A stretch of 64,000 bases of DNA from Microbacterium sp. ProA8 (GTDB lineage: Bacteria > Actinomycetota > Actinomycetes > Actinomycetales > Microbacteriaceae): NCBI RefSeq assembly GCF_039905635.1, contig NZ_CP157000.1:3534001-3598000 (forward strand), in the 5' to 3' direction. Positions within the stretch are counted from its first letter, which is position 1; each line of letters opens with the position of its first letter. Made by a program: the position numbers and the translations under genes. Shown in pieces: positions 61,814 to 64,000 of the stretch. Below the pieces are notes generated by a model, which was given only the letters and a program-made list of their open reading frames with translations, searched no databases and was not told where the DNA came from.

Positions 61814-62512
61814 TCAGCGATCCAGTTCCTCGAGCTGCAGCGCGTAGAGCCGGGCGACCACCTGCGCGCAGCGGACGATCTCGTCGGCCGCCCGGTCGTC
61901 GATCGCACCCGAGGTCAGGATGGCCTCGAGATTCCCGGTGTGCTCGGCGTCGGCATCCTGGTGGTAGCGCATGAAATGCACCTGATTGTCGGCGAGCCCG
62001 AGCACCTCCTGGAAGCGGGCCGCCCACCCGGCGGCGCGCTTCGCGCCGAGCCCTTCGATGATGAACATCGCCCCCAGCAGCCCCACCGGATTCGGCCGGG
62101 CGGCGTAGTGGAACATGTACCCTGAGAGCGCCTCGGAGCCGACGTTCTTACGTCCGGCGCGCAGCTCGTCGAGAGAGCCGCCGATCGCGACGTAGTCCCG
62201 CTCGATCATGAGGTAGTCGCGGTGCTCCTCCTCGGCATGGCGGATCGCTGCGGAGCGCAGCTCGAAGTGGTCGATGTCGAAGCTGGCGGCCGCACGAGAG
62301 ATCCACGGCGATCCGTCGACCACCTGCTGGCGAAGATTGAAGAGCAGCCGCCGGTAGTCGTCGAGCGTCACCGTCCCTTCGGCGAGCCGCGCGAGGAGCG
62401 GCACGGCATCGAGACGCTCCTCGAGCTCGACCCAGACGTCGGCGAGCCGTTCGAACAGCGTTTCGGCGCCCGCAGGCGTCACCTCGGTGGCCGCAGTCGT
62501 GGTGGTGCTCAT
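61814..62512 (-). CDS. haem-oxygenase-like diiron oxidase (HDO) superfamily protein
   Basis: The 232-residue helical protein has the metal-ligand pattern of the HDO group: ExxH at Glu94-His97 (RHAEEEHRDYL), Glu153 (MFIIEGLG) and HxxxDxxH at His184, Asp188 and His191 (YHQDADAEH). HDOs include UndA (fatty acid to terminal alkene), SznF (N-oxidation) and CADD (pABA formation). This one overlaps the KAS III-like gene by 4 bases, so its substrate is probably a product of that enzyme. TenA-type haem-oxygenase folds lack this ligand set. Confidence 0.9.
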   Translation of the reverse strand: MSTTTTAATEVTPAGAETLFERLADVWVELEERLDAVPLLARLAEGTVTLDDYRRLLFNLRQQVVDGSPWISRAAASFDIDHFELRSAAIRHAEEEHRDYLMIERDYVAIGGSLDELRAGRKNVGSEALSGYMFHYAARPNPVGLLGAMFIIEGLGAKRAAGWAARFQEVLGLADNQVHFMRYHQDADAEHTGNLEAILTSGAIDDRAADEIVRCAQVVARLYALQLEELDR

Positions 62513-63651
62513 GTCGATGCTCCTTGCTGATCCGGTGGGGCGACCACCGTGAGGTGGGCGAAGGCGAACGAGAATCGTCCCGACTCGGGCACCGCGAGCA
62601 GCACCGTCTCGCCGGGCGCGAACCGCCCGGCGTGCCAGGCCTCTTCGAGGGCGATGAAGATGCTCGCGGATCCGGTGTTGCCGCGGGTCTCGAGGTTCGA
62701 GAACCAGCGGTCTGTGTCGAGCGTGGGGATGCGGCGGCGCAGCGCCTCGAACGCGACGTCGCGGAACATGTTGGTGCTGTAGTGGCAGATGACGTGGTCG
62801 AGGTGTCGCACGTCGACGAGCCCGATGGCGACGAGCTCCTCGAACTGCCGGATCCCGGCATCCGCCAGGTCATCGAGCATCCCCACGTCCTGACGAAGCA
62901 GGAACATCCCGGCGGCCTCGGCGTCGGCGATGCCGACGTCCTGCCAGGTGCCGCCCACGGCCGGCTCGGGGCCGACCATCCCGGCGCGCATGCACACGTC
63001 GTACTCGTGGGCCAGGGAGACGTGACGCACCCAGTCGACCCGCAGCGAGGGCTTGTCGGGGTGCGGCTGGAACTCCACGATGACGGCGCCGGCGCCGTCC
63101 GACAGCATCCATCGGAGGAAGTGGGAGTCCATGCCGGCGCGGATGCCGTCGTAGCGCCGCTGCCGGAGGCTCCGGCTCGGCAGCTCCGAGCCGACGACGG
63201 CGGCCCGCGGATGGTCACCGAGGCGGATCTTGCTGACGGCGGCGTCGAGCGCTGCCAGGCTCGACGCGCAGACGCCCGATGCCGACAGCAGCTGCATCGG
63301 TCCGCCGCCGAGGCGTCCGTGCACCATCGAGGCGAATCCGGGCACGAGGACGTCGCCCATCGTCGTCGCGCACGCCAGCATGCGGAGGTCGGTCGCATCG
63401 ATGCCGCGATCGTCGAGCGCCGCACGGAGGGCCTTCACGGCGAGCTCCTCGTTCAGCTCGGTCGGTTCACCCTGCTCGTCGAGCGCATAATGCCGCTGAC
63501 GGATGCCGTTGGCCTCCAGGACGCGGCGGCGGATACGCGCCGTGACGGGGTCGTCGCCGCCGAGCCGGGCCACGATGCCGTCGTTGTCGACGGGCGCACC
63601 CGGCAGATACCGGCCGAAGCCGGTGAGGTAGGCAGTCGCCGTTGCGCCCAT
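62509..63651 (-). CDS. ketoacyl-ACP synthase III-like enzyme
   Basis: The 380-residue thiolase-fold protein has the catalytic triad Cys128 (LSASGVCASSLAAL), His290 (VICHYSTNMF) and Asn325 (RGNTGSASIF), as in FabH. It is 50-60 residues longer than FabH, and its N-terminus (YLTGFGRYLPGAPVDNDGI) and insert at about 195-260 differ. It could condense an acyl-CoA or acyl-ACP with malonyl-ACP or transfer an acyl group. ATG 63651 has TAGTGT seven bases upstream, a leaderless layout. It leads the cassette with the HDO and the unknown protein. Confidence 0.9.
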   Translation of the reverse strand: MGATATAYLTGFGRYLPGAPVDNDGIVARLGGDDPVTARIRRRVLEANGIRQRHYALDEQGEPTELNEELAVKALRAALDDRGIDATDLRMLACATTMGDVLVPGFASMVHGRLGGGPMQLLSASGVCASSLAALDAAVSKIRLGDHPRAAVVGSELPSRSLRQRRYDGIRAGMDSHFLRWMLSDGAGAVIVEFQPHPDKPSLRVDWVRHVSLAHEYDVCMRAGMVGPEPAVGGTWQDVGIADAEAAGMFLLRQDVGMLDDLADAGIRQFEELVAIGLVDVRHLDHVICHYSTNMFRDVAFEALRRRIPTLDTDRWFSNLETRGNTGSASIFIALEEAWHAGRFAPGETVLLAVPESGRFSFAFAHLTVVAPPDQQGAST

Positions 63652-63725
63652 GGTGATGACACTAGGGGCACAACCCTTCCGTCTCTTTCCTTCGCGCGTG
63701 AGAATTACCGAGCGCTCTCATTTTT

Positions 63726-63735
63726 GAGTACACTC
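63726..63735. promoter_or_regulatory. GAGTACACTC palindrome, possible operator
   Basis: GAGT and ACTC flank a central AC, in the gap between the KAS III-like gene and the dehydrogenase gene. TATATA (63739-63744) next to it may be the -10 for the plus-strand gene. A TetR- or MarR-type repressor could bind here. Confidence 0.35.
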
Positions 63736-63789
63736 TGTTATATAGAGGTGACCCGAACGCCTCCCGACGAAGAGGAGTACGACACAGCT

Positions 63790-64000
63790 ATGAAGGCGTT
63801 CGCCGTTTCTGCATACAAGGGTCCCCTCGAGCCGATCGAGGTGCCCGAACCGCACGTCGGGCGCTCCGACGTGCTCGTTCGCGTGCGCGCCGCCGGGGTC
63901 AACGTCCTCGATGAGAAGATCCGGCTCGGCGAGTTCCGGCAGATCCTGCCGCACGCGTTTCCGCTCATCCTGGGCCACGATGTCGCGGGAACGGTGATCA
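63790..64000 (+). CDS. MDR-family NADP-dependent oxidoreductase, N-terminal part (cut by window end)
   Basis: The frame is open from ATG 63790 to the window end (70 codons). It reads MKAFAVSAYKGPLEPIEVPE, SDVLVRVRAAGVNVLDEKIR, then FPLILGHDVAGTV: the first domain of quinone-oxidoreductase-like alcohol dehydrogenases, which lack the catalytic zinc residues. AGAGGAG lies twelve bases upstream. It is divergent from the KAS III cassette and could supply a reducing step, or be unrelated. The remnant at 1960-2178 is the other end of the same family. Confidence 0.9.
   Translation, partial: MKAFAVSAYKGPLEPIEVPEPHVGRSDVLVRVRAAGVNVLDEKIRLGEFRQILPHAFPLILGHDVAGTVI

Overview
The window is high-GC actinobacterial DNA, most likely Microbacteriaceae and probably a Microbacterium-like soil or plant-associated organism. 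I infer this from base composition, frequent GTG starts, 4-base ATGA/GTGA gene overlaps, actinobacterial TAnnnT -10 boxes and the gene families present. There is no prophage, transposase, CRISPR array or rRNA operon. One tRNA-Arg(ACG) is present. Both ends cut genes: a LacI-type regulator at the left and an MDR-type alcohol dehydrogenase/quinone reductase at the right.

Layout. Positions 1-2.8 kb form a worn accessory stretch: a LacI tail, a hypothetical gene, a 37-codon remnant that resembles a phosphotransferase start, a TetR gene with three palindromic operators, and a 3' remnant of an alcohol dehydrogenase that keeps a start codon and RBS. From 2.9-6.8 kb there is an OmpR/HK two-component system with a membrane PepSY-like partner; matching direct repeats lie before both the regulator and the partner. 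From 6.9-13.9 kb there is a compact OsmC-ACT-ArsR operon, two SDRs, two methyltransferases, the tRNA and a CsbD-like stress protein.

Positions 14-40 kb are a pentose/arabinose region: aldose epimerase, araA, araB-like FGGY kinase, araD and a LacI regulator; a second LacI regulator with an ABC importer and an intracellular GH127 beta-L-arabinofuranosidase; and a YtfQRT/YjfF-like sugar importer that carries two different ATPase genes and its own LacI regulator. Related TGTTA...TAACA operators lie before araD and before the YtfQ-like gene, which suggests linked control. The logic is uptake of arabinosides, intracellular hydrolysis, then isomerase, kinase and epimerase steps to xylulose 5-phosphate.

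Positions 40-47.4 kb hold an ion channel, a DUF1684 protein, a PadR/membrane protein pair, a glycosyltransferase, small stress-type proteins, and a DinB polymerase whose steric-gate position is isoleucine. Positions 47.4-54.9 kb hold a phosphonate uptake and breakdown operon (phnD, phnC, fused phnE, FAD oxidoreductase, PhnX-like hydrolase, dehydrogenase) with a divergent GntR regulator. At 55-56 kb a ykkC-class riboswitch precedes an EamA exporter. Then come a secreted subtilase with PKD domains, a cyclic-nucleotide-domain/thioredoxin-reductase-like flavoprotein that lacks the CxxC motif, a UBP zinc finger, and a tight three-gene cassette (KAS III-like enzyme, haem-oxygenase-like diiron oxidase, unknown protein). 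That cassette is the best candidate in the window for an undescribed pathway.

Two window-wide patterns stand out. About a dozen genes have a TAnnnT-like hexamer exactly six bases before the start codon, as expected for leaderless mRNAs. The heptamer GGATGCC/GGCATCC is strongly over-represented on both strands.
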